Source: Amycolatopsis sacchari (lineage in GTDB: Bacteria > Actinomycetota > Actinomycetes > Mycobacteriales > Pseudonocardiaceae). From it: a DNA stretch of 64,000 nucleotides. The translations under genes and the position numbers were made by a program. The stretch lies in the NCBI RefSeq assembly GCF_900114035.1, contig NZ_FORP01000026.1:1-64000 (forward strand), given 5' to 3'. Positions 46,795 to 58,266 of the stretch are shown here, piece after piece (positions within the stretch are counted from its first letter, which is position 1; each line of letters starts with the position of its first letter). Below the pieces are notes generated by a model, which was not told where the DNA came from, ran no database searches, and saw only the letters and a list, made by a program, of their open reading frames with translations.

Positions 46795-46937
46795 CCCACC
46801 CCCGCCCCGATCTTTGAGTGTTCACGGCCGCTCCACCGCGTCAAGAGCGCCTTCGGCGTCCCTTCGGGATGGGCTTCGCCCACTCTTGACCCGCCGGATC
46901 GGCCGTAAGTGCGGCTGGGGATCGGGGCGGGGGTGGG
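46795..46937. repeat. 143-bp concentric palindrome with cloverleaf core
   Basis: Three pairs of perfect inverted arms share one centre near 46865: 18 bp (46795-46812 CCCACCCCCGCCCCGATC with 46920-46937), 7 bp (46824-46830 with 46900-46906) and 8 bp (GTCAAGAG 46840-46847 with CTCTTGAC 46883-46890). The innermost 35 bases consist of three contiguous hairpins with TTC loops: CGCC-TTC-GGCG (46848-46858), TCCC-TTC-GGGA (46859-46869) and TGGGC-TTC-GCCCA (46870-46882). No base is left unpaired at the junction. No protein is encoded. It may be a MITE-like element or a structured RNA. Confidence 0.75.
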
Positions 46938-46996
46938 TGTGGGCGGTGTGGCCGCTTCCGTTCCGTTGCCGGGTGCGGGGAGGCGGTTGCCGGGCC

Positions 46997-47797
46997 CTAG
47001 TCTTCTGGTTCCCAGGGCAGCTGCACCACTAGGCAGGGGCCGCCTGCGAACAGACCGCCGTCGATGCCCAGGGCTTTGCCGCCTGCGTAGAGATACGGGG
47101 CCTCGATCTGGGTGGGGTGGATGCCGAGCTGATCGGCGATCACGCTGTGGCCGTGCACGATCCGCTCGCCGCCGAGCCGGTCCAGCAGACCCGCCGCGAC
47201 CTCCGCGCCGTTCGGGCCGCGGAAGGCGTAGCGCGTCGTCATGCGGCGCCACACGTCCCACCACGCGGCGAGGTCGTTGCCTGCCAGTATCTCCTGCGCG
47301 GTCTCGTTGATCTCCTCCGCCGAGTCCCCCCATTCGAGGTACTCGAGGGTGTCCGAGTGCATCAGCAGGTGGTTGGCGGCGTGGGCCACGAGGGGGCGCG
47401 TCGACAGCCATTCGATGTGGTCGTCCGTGAGCGCGTCCTGGTCCGCCAGCAGCCCGCCGTTGATCTCCCAGCTCCGCGCGAAGCTCCTCGGCCCGAAATC
47501 GGACGGGACCTCGGTGTCGCCGAAGTGGTACATCCCCAGCAGCAGGATCTCGTGGTTCCCCAGCAGCGCCTGCACGGCACCACCGGCCTCGGCCGCCTGC
47601 TCCTGCAACCGCATCACGAGGTCGATGGCGCCGACGCCGTCCGGCCCCCGGTCGACGAAGTCCCCGAGGAACCACAGGTGCGCGTCCTCACCGCACCAGT
47701 CGTCGTGCTCGTCGACCAGTTTGCTGTCGCGCAGGGCGTCGGCCAGTTCGTCCCGGTGCCCGTGCACGTCACCTACGACATACGTCGGGACATCCAC
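46997..47797 (-). CDS. PPP-type metallophosphatase
   Basis: A 266-residue serine/threonine phosphatase-fold enzyme: GDVHGHRDEL, FLGDFVDRGPDGV, LLGNHEILLLG and later IVHGHSVI with His ligands for a di-metal site. This is the PPP/ApaH-like set; targets may be phosphoproteins or nucleotides such as Ap4A. The GTG start gives MDVPTYVVGDVHG. It is separated from the NagD-type gene by 29 bases on the same strand. Confidence 0.9.
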   Translation of the reverse strand: MDVPTYVVGDVHGHRDELADALRDSKLVDEHDDWCGEDAHLWFLGDFVDRGPDGVGAIDLVMRLQEQAAEAGGAVQALLGNHEILLLGMYHFGDTEVPSDFGPRSFARSWEINGGLLADQDALTDDHIEWLSTRPLVAHAANHLLMHSDTLEYLEWGDSAEEINETAQEILAGNDLAAWWDVWRRMTTRYAFRGPNGAEVAAGLLDRLGGERIVHGHSVIADQLGIHPTQIEAPYLYAGGKALGIDGGLFAGGPCLVVQLPWEPED

Positions 47798-47826
47798 CCC
47801 TCGACGATAAGCCCTGCTCAGTCCCG

Positions 47827-48624
47827 CTACCCGCCCAGCCCACCGGTGAACGGGTCCTGCGTGCGCCCCACCAGGTCGGCGATGGAATCCACGACCATCG
47901 TCGGCCGGTACGGGTAGCGCTCCGCCGACTCCTTCGTCGAGATGCCCGTCAGCACCAGGACCGTCTGCAGCCCGGCCTCGATCCCCGAGTGCACGTCGGT
48001 GTCCATCCGGTCACCGATCATGATCGTGCTCTCCGAGTGCGCCCCCAGCGACCGCAGGGCCGAGCGCATCATCAGCGGGTTCGGCTTGCCGACGTAGTAC
48101 GGCGAACGCCCGGTGGCCTTCTCGATCAGCGCCGCGATGGACCCCGTCGCGGGCAGCAGGCCCTCCAGGCTCGGCCCGGTGGCGTCCGGGTTCGTCGCGA
48201 TGAACTTGGCGCCACCCTCGATCAGGCGAATCGCCCTGGTGATCGCCGTGAAGCTGTACGTGCGGGTCTCCCCCAGCACCACGTAGTCCGGATCGCGGTC
48301 GGTGAGCACGTACCCGGCTTCGTGCAGCGCGGTCGTCAGGCCCGCCTCGCCGATCACGAACGCGGAACCGTTCGGCCGCTGGCTGTCGAGGAACTTCGCC
48401 GTCGCGAGCGCGGACGTCCAGATGCGCTCCTCCGGCACGTCGAGGCCCGTGTTCAGCAGCCGCGCCCGCAGGTCACGCGGGGTGTAGATGGAGTTGTTCG
48501 TGAGCACCAGGAACGGCGTGTCGTGGGCGCGCAGCTCGGCGAGGAACTCGTCGGCGCCGGGGACCAGGTGCTCCTCGTGCACCAGGACCCCGTCCATGTC
48601 CGTCAGATACGTCCACTGGGTCAT
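47827..48624 (-). CDS. NagD-type HAD phosphatase (class IIA)
   Basis: A 265-residue HAD-IIA hydrolase: motif [13 protein letters not shown], motif [13 protein letters not shown], Lys/motif [12 protein letters not shown] and motif [19 protein letters not shown]. The cap is the C2 type of NagD/AraL sugar phosphatases. Its ATG overlaps the modC stop (ATGA), so it is translated as the last gene of the molybdate operon, a linkage without an obvious biochemical reason. Confidence 0.9.
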   Translation of the reverse strand: MTQWTYLTDMDGVLVHEEHLVPGADEFLAELRAHDTPFLVLTNNSIYTPRDLRARLLNTGLDVPEERIWTSALATAKFLDSQRPNGSAFVIGEAGLTTALHEAGYVLTDRDPDYVVLGETRTYSFTAITRAIRLIEGGAKFIATNPDATGPSLEGLLPATGSIAALIEKATGRSPYYVGKPNPLMMRSALRSLGAHSESTIMIGDRMDTDVHSGIEAGLQTVLVLTGISTKESAERYPYRPTMVVDSIADLVGRTQDPFTGGLGG

Positions 48625-49679
48625 AGGGGAAGACTAGCCGGGTACACGGTCACCGTCGTGGCTTTGATCGACAACCGCACGGGCGTTCCCGGTTCCAGCG
48701 CGAGGTCCGCCACGGCGGCCGGGGTCAGGTCCGCGGCGAGGTTCGCGTCCGTCCGCAGCCGGATCACCGGACCGTGTGGTTCGAGCGCCGTCACCAGCGC
48801 TTTCACCGTGTTGCGCGGACTGCCCGGATGCCCGTCCTCCGCCGGGTAGACCGCCACCGCGCTCGGCTCGAACACCGCCACCGCGGCCTCACCCAATGCG
48901 GTGCCCTCGGCGAGCATCCCCGCCACGAACCGGCCGTCCTCGGCCCGCAACCCGCCTTCGGTCGCGACGCCGGGAATGAGGTTCAACCCGGCGATGCGCG
49001 CCGTGAACGCCGTACGCGGCGCGGCGAGCACCTCACGCGTCGGCCCGCGCTCGACCGCGCTCCCTTCGCTCAGCACCAGCACGTGATCGGCCAGCGCGAG
49101 CGCGTCCAGCGGGTCGTGCGTGACGAGCACCGTCGCGCCGATGCGGTGCGTGCTGAGCACCCGCCGCAGCAGTCCGCGGATCGCGGGCGCGGCGTCGACG
49201 TCCAGCGCGGCGAGCGGCTCGTCGAGCAGCAGCAGGTCCGGATCGCCCGCGAGCGCCCGCGCCACCGCCACCCGCTGGGCCTGCCCGCCGGACAGCTGAG
49301 CCGGTTTGCGGTCGGCGAACTCGGTCGCGTCCACCTCGGCCAGCCAGCGCCGCGCGATCTCCCGCGACTCCGCCCGCCGGGCCCCCTTCGACCGCGGCGA
49401 GAACGCGACGTTGTCCAGTACCGAAAGGTGCGGGAACAGCAGGGCGTCCTGGGCCAGCAGCCCGACCGACCGCTCGTGCGGCGGCAGGCCGTGCAGCTCG
49501 CGGTCGCCGAGCCGGATCGTCGCGCGGTCGGGCCGCAGCAGCCCCGACAGGCTGCCCAGCAGGCTCGACTTGCCCGACCCGTTCGGCCCGAGGATCGCCA
49601 GCACCGTGCCGTCCGGCACCTCGAAACCGACCGCGAGCCGGAAGCTCCCCCTGACCAGTTCGATCTCGGCGCGCAGCAC
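48621..49679 (-). CDS. modC: Molybdate ABC transporter ATPase
   Basis: A 352-residue ATPase with Walker [12 protein letters not shown], signature [16 protein letters not shown] and Walker [16 protein letters not shown]-terminal molybdate-binding TOBE domain ([20 protein letters not shown]...[12 protein letters not shown]) identifies it as ModC. The GTG start overlaps the modB stop by one codon edge (TAGTG). It energises import through ModB. Confidence 0.93.
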   Translation of the reverse strand: MLRAEIELVRGSFRLAVGFEVPDGTVLAILGPNGSGKSSLLGSLSGLLRPDRATIRLGDRELHGLPPHERSVGLLAQDALLFPHLSVLDNVAFSPRSKGARRAESREIARRWLAEVDATEFADRKPAQLSGGQAQRVAVARALAGDPDLLLLDEPLAALDVDAAPAIRGLLRRVLSTHRIGATVLVTHDPLDALALADHVLVLSEGSAVERGPTREVLAAPRTAFTARIAGLNLIPGVATEGGLRAEDGRFVAGMLAEGTALGEAAVAVFEPSAVAVYPAEDGHPGSPRNTVKALVTALEPHGPVIRLRTDANLAADLTPAAVADLALEPGTPVRLSIKATTVTVYPASLPL

Positions 49680-50485
49680 TACGCCCGCCCTTCCAGCGCC
49701 TTCGGCCGCGCCACGACGATCACCACGAGCGCCACCACGACCAGCAGCAGCGCCACCGCGACCGCACTGTCCACATCGGACTCCGCCTGCGTGTAGACCT
49801 CCAGCGGCAGGGTCCGCGTCACGCCCTCCAGACTGCCCGCGAACGTGATGGTCGCGCCGAACTCCCCGAGCGAGCGCGCGAAGCTCAGCACCGCGCCCGA
49901 ACCGAGCGCGGGCAGCAGCAGCGGCAGGGTCACGCGCCGGAACACCGTCCACGGCTTCGCGCCGAGCGTCGCGCCGATCTGCTCGTAGGAGTCACCGGCG
50001 TTGCGCAGCGCGCCCTCCAGGCTCACCACGAGGAACGGCATCGCCACGAAGATCTGCGCGATCACCACCGCCGTCGTCGTGAACGGCACCGTGATCCCGG
50101 CCGTGACGTCGAGCAGGTAGCCGAGGAACCCCTTCCGGCCGAGCAGGTACAGCAGTGCGAGCCCGCCGACCACCGGCGGCAGCACCAGCGGCAGCAGCAC
50201 GACCGCCCGCAGCAGCCGGATGCCCCGCACCTCCGTCCGCGCGAGCACCACCGCGAGCGGCACCCCCAGCAGCACGCAGCCCACGGTCGACATCGCGGCC
50301 GTCTCCACGGACAGCCGGAGCGCCGCGAGCGACGAGTCCGAGACGATCAGCGACGGCAGCCGCCGCAGGTCCGTGCGCACCAGCAGCCCCACCACCGGCA
50401 GCACGACCAGCGCGAGCGCCAGCCCCGCGGGCACCCACAGCACCCGCGGGACCGCCGCCTTCGCGCTACTGGCCTGGCGTGCCAA
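49679..50485 (-). CDS. modB: Molybdate ABC transporter permease
   Basis: A 268-residue permease with five to six TM helices and the EAA loop [22 protein letters not shown], plus [16 protein letters not shown] typical of ModB. The start is uncertain: a TTG at 50485 behind AGGTGGG overlaps the end of modA by 20 bases, and a GTG at 50443 would shorten the protein by 14 residues. Either gives the complete transmembrane core. Confidence 0.92.
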   Translation of the reverse strand: MARQASSAKAAVPRVLWVPAGLALALVVLPVVGLLVRTDLRRLPSLIVSDSSLAALRLSVETAAMSTVGCVLLGVPLAVVLARTEVRGIRLLRAVVLLPLVLPPVVGGLALLYLLGRKGFLGYLLDVTAGITVPFTTTAVVIAQIFVAMPFLVVSLEGALRNAGDSYEQIGATLGAKPWTVFRRVTLPLLLPALGSGAVLSFARSLGEFGATITFAGSLEGVTRTLPLEVYTQAESDVDSAVAVALLLVVVALVVIVVARPKALEGRA

Positions 50486-51242
50486 AACCCACCTTGGCCA
50501 GCTGCTGCCTGCCCTGCGCACCGAGCACGAACTGCTCGAACTCCTTGGCGAGGTCGCTCTGCGGCGCCCCCTTGACCACCGCGATCGGGTAGTTGTTGAC
50601 CGCCTGGGCGGCCTCGGGGAAGTCGACCTGCGCGACCTTGCCCTGCGCCGTGGCGGCGTCGGTGACGTAGACGAGGCCGGCGTCGGCGTCCCCGGACTCC
50701 ACCTTGGTCAGCACCTGCTTGACGTCCTGCTCCTCGCTCACGGGCTTGAGCGTGACACCCGTGGCCTTCTCCACCTTCTGCGCCGCCGACCCGCACGGCA
50801 CCTGCGGCGCGCACACGACGACCTTGAGCCCGGCGTCCGCCAGGTCCGCGAAGGCCTTGAGCCCCTTCGGGTTGCCCGGGGCGACGGCGATCGTCAGCTT
50901 GTTGGTGGCGAAGACCGTCGGCGCCCCGTCAATCACCCCGCCCTGGACCGCTTTGTCCATGTTGGTCTGGTCGGCGGAGGCGAACACGTCGGCCTTCGCG
51001 CCGTTGGTCAGCTGCTGGACGAGGCTCGACGAACCGCCGAAGCTGTACTTCACCGTCACACCGGGGTGCGCCGCCTCGAACTCCGTCTTGAGCGCGTTGA
51101 AGGACTCGGTCAGCGAAGCCGCGGCGAACACCGTCAGCGTCCTCGGCCCGGCGCCACTGTTATTACTGTTACTACTACTGCTGCCGCCGCAGCCCGTGAC
51201 CAACAGCGCGACACCGGCCAGCGCGGCCAGAAGCTTCTTCAC
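50466..51242 (-). CDS. modA: Molybdate-binding lipoprotein
   Basis: A 258-residue periplasmic-type binding protein tethered as lipoprotein ([20 protein letters not shown], lipobox VTGC). A Ser/Asn-rich spacer follows, then [15 protein letters not shown], the ModA opening that supplies an oxyanion-binding Ser, and [11 protein letters not shown] with the second. [13 protein letters not shown] is also diagnostic. GTG start with GGAG five bases upstream; its start overlaps the regulator stop (GTGA). Confidence 0.95.
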   Translation of the reverse strand: MKKLLAALAGVALLVTGCGGSSSSNSNNSGAGPRTLTVFAAASLTESFNALKTEFEAAHPGVTVKYSFGGSSSLVQQLTNGAKADVFASADQTNMDKAVQGGVIDGAPTVFATNKLTIAVAPGNPKGLKAFADLADAGLKVVVCAPQVPCGSAAQKVEKATGVTLKPVSEEQDVKQVLTKVESGDADAGLVYVTDAATAQGKVAQVDFPEAAQAVNNYPIAVVKGAPQSDLAKEFEQFVLGAQGRQQLAKVGFGTPGQ

Positions 51243-51643
51243 CGTTCTCCTCCAGGAGTCTCGACGACGACCGTCGTCGCCTTCACCACCGCCACCGCGA
51301 GCACCCCGGGCCGCAGCCCCAGCTCGCGCACCGCCTCGGCGCTCATCAGCGAGACCACCCGGTGTGGTCCGCACTGGAGCTCCACCTGCGCCATGACCTT
51401 GTCGACGACGACCTCGGTGACGAGCCCGACGAACCGGTTGCGGGCGGACCGGCCGACACCGGACGGGTCGTCCGGCCCCGCCGCCTGCTCCCGCGCGAAC
51501 GCGGCGAGCTCCGCGCCGTCGACGACCTTGCGCCCCGAGGCGTCCACACTGGAACTCAGCTGTCCGGCCCGGACCCAGCGGCGGATGGTGTCGTCGCTCA
51601 CACCCAGCAGCGCGGCGGCTTCAGAGAACCGAAAATGCGGCAT
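51239..51643 (-). CDS. HTH-molbindin (Mop) regulator
   Basis: A 134-residue protein with an N-terminal excisionase/MerR-like HTH (FRFSEAAALLGVSDDTIRRW) and a C-terminal TOBE/Mop domain (ARNRFVGLVTEVVVDKVMAQ...VVSLMSAEAVRELGLRPG) that binds molybdate. It leads the modABC operon and is the probable molybdate sensor, replacing the LysR-like ModE of enterobacteria. It is divergent from moaA by 160 bases, so one regulator may act on both uptake and cofactor synthesis. Confidence 0.88.
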   Translation of the reverse strand: MPHFRFSEAAALLGVSDDTIRRWVRAGQLSSSVDASGRKVVDGAELAAFAREQAAGPDDPSGVGRSARNRFVGLVTEVVVDKVMAQVELQCGPHRVVSLMSAEAVRELGLRPGVLAVAVVKATTVVVETPGGER

Positions 51644-51790
51644 GGCCGCGACATTATCTCCGCGCATGCGGAAAAGCCATGCGGTCCTGTCTTCGGCTAC
51701 GGAGAACCGGTCCCGCGCCCGGCGCCGATCACGCGGCCACGCTGGGATTTTTCGGCAATTCCGTGACCGTTCCGGCAGCGTGAATCGGGC

Positions 51791-51796
51791 TAGGCT
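51791..51796 (+). promoter_or_regulatory. -10 box TAGGCT of moaA
   Basis: TAGGCT ends seven bases before the moaA GTG at 51804, implying a leaderless moaA-moaD message. No standard -35 at 16-18 bases is evident. Confidence 0.45.
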
Positions 51797-51803
51797 GGGT
51801 CCG

Positions 51804-52865
51804 GTGAGTGCGGTGAACCTCGGTCTGCCCCGGTTGCGGGGAGCCTCCAACGCGTCCCAGCCCCGGCCGGACAACCCTGCCCTCATCGACACCTTCGGGC
51901 GGGTGGCCACCGATCTGCGGGTCTCGCTGACCGACCGGTGCAACCTCCGCTGCACCTACTGCATGCCCGCCGAGGGCCTGCCGTGGCTGCCGGGCGAGGA
52001 CGTGCTGACGGACGAAGAACTGTTGCGGCTGCTGCGGATCGCGGTCGAACGCCTCGGCGTCACCGACATCCGGCTCACCGGCGGCGAGCCGATGCTGCGC
52101 CCCGGGCTGGAGGACCTCGTCGCGGAGATCACGGAGCTGCGCCCGCGGCCCCGGCTTTCGATGACCACCAACGGAATCGGCCTGGCGAAGCGGGCGGCGA
52201 AGCTCGCCGCGGCCGGGCTGGACCGGATCAACGTCTCGCTCGACACCGTGGATCCGGAGACGTTCCGCGCGATCACCCGCCGCGACCGGCTCTCCCACGT
52301 GCTGGCCGGGCTCGAAGCGGCGCGTGCCGCCGGGCTGGACCCGGTCAAGGTCAACGCCGTGCTGCTGCGCGGGGTCAACGAACACGAAGCCGCGCCGCTG
52401 CTGCGGTTCTGCCTCGAACACGGCTACCACCTCCGGTTCATCGAGCAGATGCCGCTGGACGCGCAGCACGGCTGGAACCGCGGGGACATGGTGACCGCGG
52501 AGGAGATCCTGGGCCTGCTGCGGGCCGACTTCGAGCTGACGCCCAGCCCGTCGGAGCGCGGTGGCGCCCCGGCGGAGCGCTGGCTCGTCGACGGCGGGCC
52601 CGCGGAGGTGGGCGTCATCGCGTCCGTGACCAGGCCGTTCTGCGCCGCGTGCGAGCGCACGCGGCTCACGGCGGACGGCGCGGTCCGGTCCTGCCTGTTC
52701 AGCAACGCGGAGACCGACCTGCGAGGCCTGCTGCGGGGCGGCGCCGACGACGAAGCGGTGGCCGATGCGTGGCGGATGACCATGTGGGGCAAGCTGGCGG
52801 GCCACGAGATCAACGACGCCGGGTTCGCGCAGCCGATCCGGCCGATGAGCGCGATCGGGGGCTGA
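51804..52865 (+). CDS. moaA: GTP 3',8-cyclase MoaA
   Basis: Radical-SAM enzyme making the first molybdopterin intermediate from GTP. The 353-residue protein has the N-terminal cluster motif CNLRCTYCMP, LTGGEPMLR, the C-terminal cluster FCAACERTRLTADGAVRSCL and the conserved terminal Gly-Gly (SAIGG). The GTG at 51804 matches a leaderless start; a second GTG nine bases later is possible. moaD follows after 7 bases. Confidence 0.96.
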   Translation: MSAVNLGLPRLRGASNASQPRPDNPALIDTFGRVATDLRVSLTDRCNLRCTYCMPAEGLPWLPGEDVLTDEELLRLLRIAVERLGVTDIRLTGGEPMLRPGLEDLVAEITELRPRPRLSMTTNGIGLAKRAAKLAAAGLDRINVSLDTVDPETFRAITRRDRLSHVLAGLEAARAAGLDPVKVNAVLLRGVNEHEAAPLLRFCLEHGYHLRFIEQMPLDAQHGWNRGDMVTAEEILGLLRADFELTPSPSERGGAPAERWLVDGGPAEVGVIASVTRPFCAACERTRLTADGAVRSCLFSNAETDLRGLLRGGADDEAVADAWRMTMWGKLAGHEINDAGFAQPIRPMSAIGG

Positions 52866-52872
52866 AACTTCC

Positions 52873-53127
52873 GTGACGAAGGTGCTGGTGCGGTACTTCG
52901 CGTCCGCGCGGGCGGCCTCGGGGGTGGAGCAGGAGACGCTCCAGCTGCCCGCGGGGGCGTCCGTGGCCGAGGCGCTGGGCGTGCTGCGGGAGCGGCACCC
53001 GGAGAAGCTGCCGCGGGTGCTCGAGGCGGCCAGCTTCCTGCTGGACGGGATCGCCGTCAGGGACCGCTCCCGGACCCTGCCCGATGGGGCGGAGCTGGAC
53101 GTCCTGCCGCCCTTTGCCGGGGGTTAA
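52873..53127 (+). CDS. moaD: Molybdopterin synthase small subunit MoaD
   Basis: An 84-residue ubiquitin-like sulfur carrier ending in the thiocarboxylated Gly-Gly (VLPPFAGG). Core: VLVRYFASARAASGVEQETL. It is transcribed with moaA and partners the MoaE domain of the fusion encoded about 2 kb away. GTG start. Matches moaD2 (Rv0868c) by position. Confidence 0.93.
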   Translation: MTKVLVRYFASARAASGVEQETLQLPAGASVAEALGVLRERHPEKLPRVLEAASFLLDGIAVRDRSRTLPDGAELDVLPPFAGG

Positions 53128-54258
<1,131 letters not shown>

Positions 54259-54334
54259 CCTGCTGAAGGTCACAGCACCAACGCGATCGGCCGGCGGACT
54301 GACACAGCCACGTCTGTGAAGTCCCGTTGTGCAA

Positions 54335-54376
54335 CCGAGGGCCCCACCGCTATCCCCCGTGCGGTGGGGCCCTCGG
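54335..54376 (+). terminator. Terminator after rpf
   Basis: A perfect 16-bp stem CCGAGGGCCCCACCGC / GCGGTGGGGCCCTCGG with a 10-base loop, followed by GCATTTCCC. It lies 76 bases after the rpf stop. Confidence 0.8.
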
Positions 54377-55248
54377 GCATTTCCCGGGCGTTGCGGTGCC
54401 AGGGCCGGGTCCGGGCAGGTCCGGTTGGATCGGCGCGGCCGGAGGCCGGAGCCGGGTTGTGCTGGCCTGGTCGGGCTGGGCTGGGCTGAGCCGAGCGGAG
54501 CTGGGCCTGGGCGGACTGGGCCTGGGCGGGCGGAGCTGAGCCGGGCCGAGTCGGGCCGGGCCGAGCTGAGCTGACGTGCCCGGCGGCGGGAGTCGGGCTG
54601 GGTTGAGCCGGGCCGGGCTGAGCGGAGCTGAGCGGGCTGGGCCGGGCGGAGCTGGGCCGACGCGTTTACGGGCCCGGAGCCGGGCCGGAGTTGCCCGGGC
54701 CGAGGCGGGCCAGGCTGGGCCGGGCCGGGGCGCGGCTGCCGGTTGGAGCCAGGCTGCGTCCAGCCAGGCTGAGCTGGGCCACGGCTGGCCACGCCAAGCT
54801 GCCCAACGCCCAACCTCGATCTGGCCGAGCCCCAGGCGAGGCCGGATTGTGCCTGTGGCGCCTTCCCGCCGAGCGGGATGGGCTGCCCCGAACAGGCTCG
54901 GCGGCGAGTGCCCGTCCGCGCGGTGCCAGCGGCCATGCCACCCGATCGGTCGTGCCAGGCCCGCGGCCGGGCTCGGCGTTCAGCGTGCAGCTGAGCCTGG
55001 CTTCTCCGAGGCGAACGCCCCACACGGAAGTGTGACCCGGGACCCGGACACGCCATGGCCCCCGGGCGGAGTAGCTCAGGCCGGTGAAGGGCGCCTCCAC
55101 ACCGCCGGTCGTGGCGATCCGAGGGCGCATCGATGGCAGACACCGCCCCGGCCCGGACAAAACCGCCCTCAGAGAGCCTCTCGCGGCCGAATCGGGGGTG
55201 CGGTGACATTCGGGGCCGCGACGGCCTCTCCAGCGCGTCAGCGGCACA
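54377..55248. repeat. G-rich pentamer-repeat island
   Basis: About 870 bases between the rpf terminator and mogA-moaE. From about 54400 to 54660 the plus strand is built of GGGCT/GAGCT/GGGCC-like pentamers with a strong G-over-C skew; beyond 54790 the sequence is mixed, with a small CACAC-GGAA-GTGTG hairpin at 55021-55034. No frame has homology or a ribosome site. It is a low-complexity intergenic island. Confidence 0.6.
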
Positions 55249-56373
55249 CTAGGGCGAGTTGACCCATTCGTCCGTGCCGTCGGCGAAGTGCTGGTGCTTC
55301 CAGACCGGCAGCTGGGCCTTCACCTCGTCGACCAGCTCGGCGCACGTCGCGAAGGCTTCGGCCCTGTGATCGGCCGCCACGGCGCACGCCAGAGCCACAT
55401 CGCCGATCGCGAGAGCGCCCAGGCGGTGACTGACCGCGACCGCGCGGACACCAGCGCGCCGGGCCGACACCTCCGCGACCACCCGAGCCAGCACATCTCC
55501 CGCGCTGGGGTGGCCCTCGTAGAACAGCGTCTCCACCGACTTGCCGCCGTCGTGGTTGCGGACCACACCACCGAAGGTCACCACGGCGCCCGCGGCCGGA
55601 TCGTCCACCAGCTCGGCGTGCGCTTCCACCGACAACGGCTGCTCGGTGACCTGCGCCAGCGCGATCCGGGGTGGCGCGATCGCTTCGGCTCGGACCTCCG
55701 CCGACGTCGGCGCGGCGGCTGACGCGGGGACAGCAGCCGAGGTGGGCTCAGCCGCTGACGCGGGGACAGCCGCCGGCGTGCGCTCAGCCGCTGACGCCGG
55801 GACAGCAGCCGAGGTGGGCTCAGCGCCCGTGGTGGCTGAGGCGCCCGACGCAGCCGAGGCGCCCGGAGCAGCGGCGGCAGGAACGTCAGCCCCCGCCCGG
55901 GGATGATCACCGCCAGCCAGCTGGTCCACGGCGTGCGCCAGCACGCCGTCCAGCACGCCGAGGCCGTCCTTCACACCACCGCGGGAACCGGGCAGGTTCA
56001 CGACCAGCGTCCGCCCCGCGACGCCCGCCACCCCGCGCGACAGCACCGCCGTCGGCACCTTAGGCAGGCCCGCGTTCCGGATGGCGTCCGCGAGCCCCGG
56101 CAGCTCGGCGTCCAGCAGGGCGGCCGTCTCGTCCGGCGTGCGGTCCGTCGGCGAGATGCCCGTGCCACCCGTGGTGATCACGACGTCCACCCCGTCCTGC
56201 AGGCAGCTCCGCAGCGCCTTGCCCACGGGCTCACCGTCCGGCACCACGATCGGCGCCGGCACGTCGAACTCCCGCCCCGCCAGCCACTCCACGATCACCG
56301 GGCCGGTGTTGTCCTCGTACACCCCCGACGCCGCCCGGTTCGACGCGACGATCACCCGTGCCGTGCGCTTCAT
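55249..56373 (-). CDS. MogA-MoaE fusion, molybdenum cofactor synthesis
   Basis: A 374-residue fusion. Residues about 1-154 are a MogA/MoaB-type molybdopterin adenylyltransferase (TTGGTGISPTDRTPDET, VVNLPGSRGG). Residues about 155-232 are an Ala/Pro/Ser linker with three copies of a 12-residue repeat (EPTSAAVPASAA). Residues about 235-374 are MoaE, the large molybdopterin synthase subunit (TFGGVVRNHDGGKSVETLFY, VAVSHRLGALAIGDVAL, QLPVWKHQHFADG). Thus it unites the step making molybdopterin with the step activating it. In mycobacteria these are separate genes. The ATG overlaps the moaC stop. Confidence 0.93.
   Translation of the reverse strand: MKRTARVIVASNRAASGVYEDNTGPVIVEWLAGREFDVPAPIVVPDGEPVGKALRSCLQDGVDVVITTGGTGISPTDRTPDETAALLDAELPGLADAIRNAGLPKVPTAVLSRGVAGVAGRTLVVNLPGSRGGVKDGLGVLDGVLAHAVDQLAGGDHPRAGADVPAAAAPGASAASGASATTGAEPTSAAVPASAAERTPAAVPASAAEPTSAAVPASAAAPTSAEVRAEAIAPPRIALAQVTEQPLSVEAHAELVDDPAAGAVVTFGGVVRNHDGGKSVETLFYEGHPSAGDVLARVVAEVSARRAGVRAVAVSHRLGALAIGDVALACAVAADHRAEAFATCAELVDEVKAQLPVWKHQHFADGTDEWVNSP
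55718..55825 (-). repeat. 36-bp tandem repeat inside the fusion linker
   Basis: Three tandem 36-base units start at 55718, 55754 and 55790 (plus-strand GCTGACGCGGGGACAGC opening each). They encode the 12-residue repeat of the MogA-MoaE linker in frame, so copy-number change would lengthen or shorten the linker without a frameshift. Confidence 0.85.
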
Positions 56374-56840
56374 GGCCGCTCCCACGTTCCGGTCTTGCCG
56401 CCGTCCTTGCGTTCCAGCCGCACCGCGTCCAGCACCGCCGCGGGGTCGACCGCCTTGATCATGTCGTGCAGGGTGAGCCCGGCGACGGCGACCGCGGTGA
56501 GCGCCTCCATCTCGACGCCCGTCCGGTCGGTGGTCTTCGCCGTCGCCTGGATCGCCACCTCCGACTCGCCCAGCGTGAACTCCACCTTGACGCCGGAAAG
56601 CGCTATCTGGTGGCACAGCGGGATCAACTCGGGCACCTTCTTCGCGCCCATGATCCCGGCGATCCGGGCGGTCGCGAGCGCGTCACCCTTGGGCAGGCCG
56701 TTCGCCGACAGCAGGCCGATCACCTCGGTGGTCGTCCGCACGACCCCCGTCGCGACCGCGGTGCGGGCCGTGGCCTCCTTGCCCGAGACGTCCACCATCC
56801 GCGCGGCGCCGGTCTGGTCGACATGGCTCAATTCAGTCAC
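56370..56840 (-). CDS. moaC: Cyclic pyranopterin monophosphate synthase MoaC
   Basis: A 156-residue enzyme acting after MoaA. Signatures: GAARMVDVSGKEATARTAVA, MGAKKVPELIPLCHQIALSG and TDRTGVEMEALTAVAVAGLT with the catalytic Lys in MIKAVD. GTG start. It overlaps the fusion gene by four bases, so MoaC and MogA-MoaE are translated together. Located as moaC2 (Rv0864) in mycobacteria. Confidence 0.96.
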   Translation of the reverse strand: MTELSHVDQTGAARMVDVSGKEATARTAVATGVVRTTTEVIGLLSANGLPKGDALATARIAGIMGAKKVPELIPLCHQIALSGVKVEFTLGESEVAIQATAKTTDRTGVEMEALTAVAVAGLTLHDMIKAVDPAAVLDAVRLERKDGGKTGTWERP

Positions 56841-56862
56841 AGCCCGCCCCTCCAGCGGAGAA

Positions 56863-58254
<1,392 letters not shown>

Positions 58255-58266
58255 TGTCGTTACCCC

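Noticed and set aside
46840-46890. tRNA suspected from the cloverleaf
   Set aside because: No anticodon loop of seven bases, no T-loop or CCA consensus and only 3-base loops, so it is not a tRNA.
51644-51803. Moco riboswitch upstream of moaA
   Set aside because: The 160-base divergent gap lacks recognisable Moco-element motifs, and moaA appears leaderless, leaving no room for a leader.
55021-55034. CACAC-GGAA-GTGTG hairpin as a regulatory element
   Set aside because: Only five pairs, isolated in a low-complexity island with no gene nearby to control.
54666-55262. Open frames on both strands downstream of rpf
   Set aside because: Low-complexity products, no ribosome sites, and no conserved motif.
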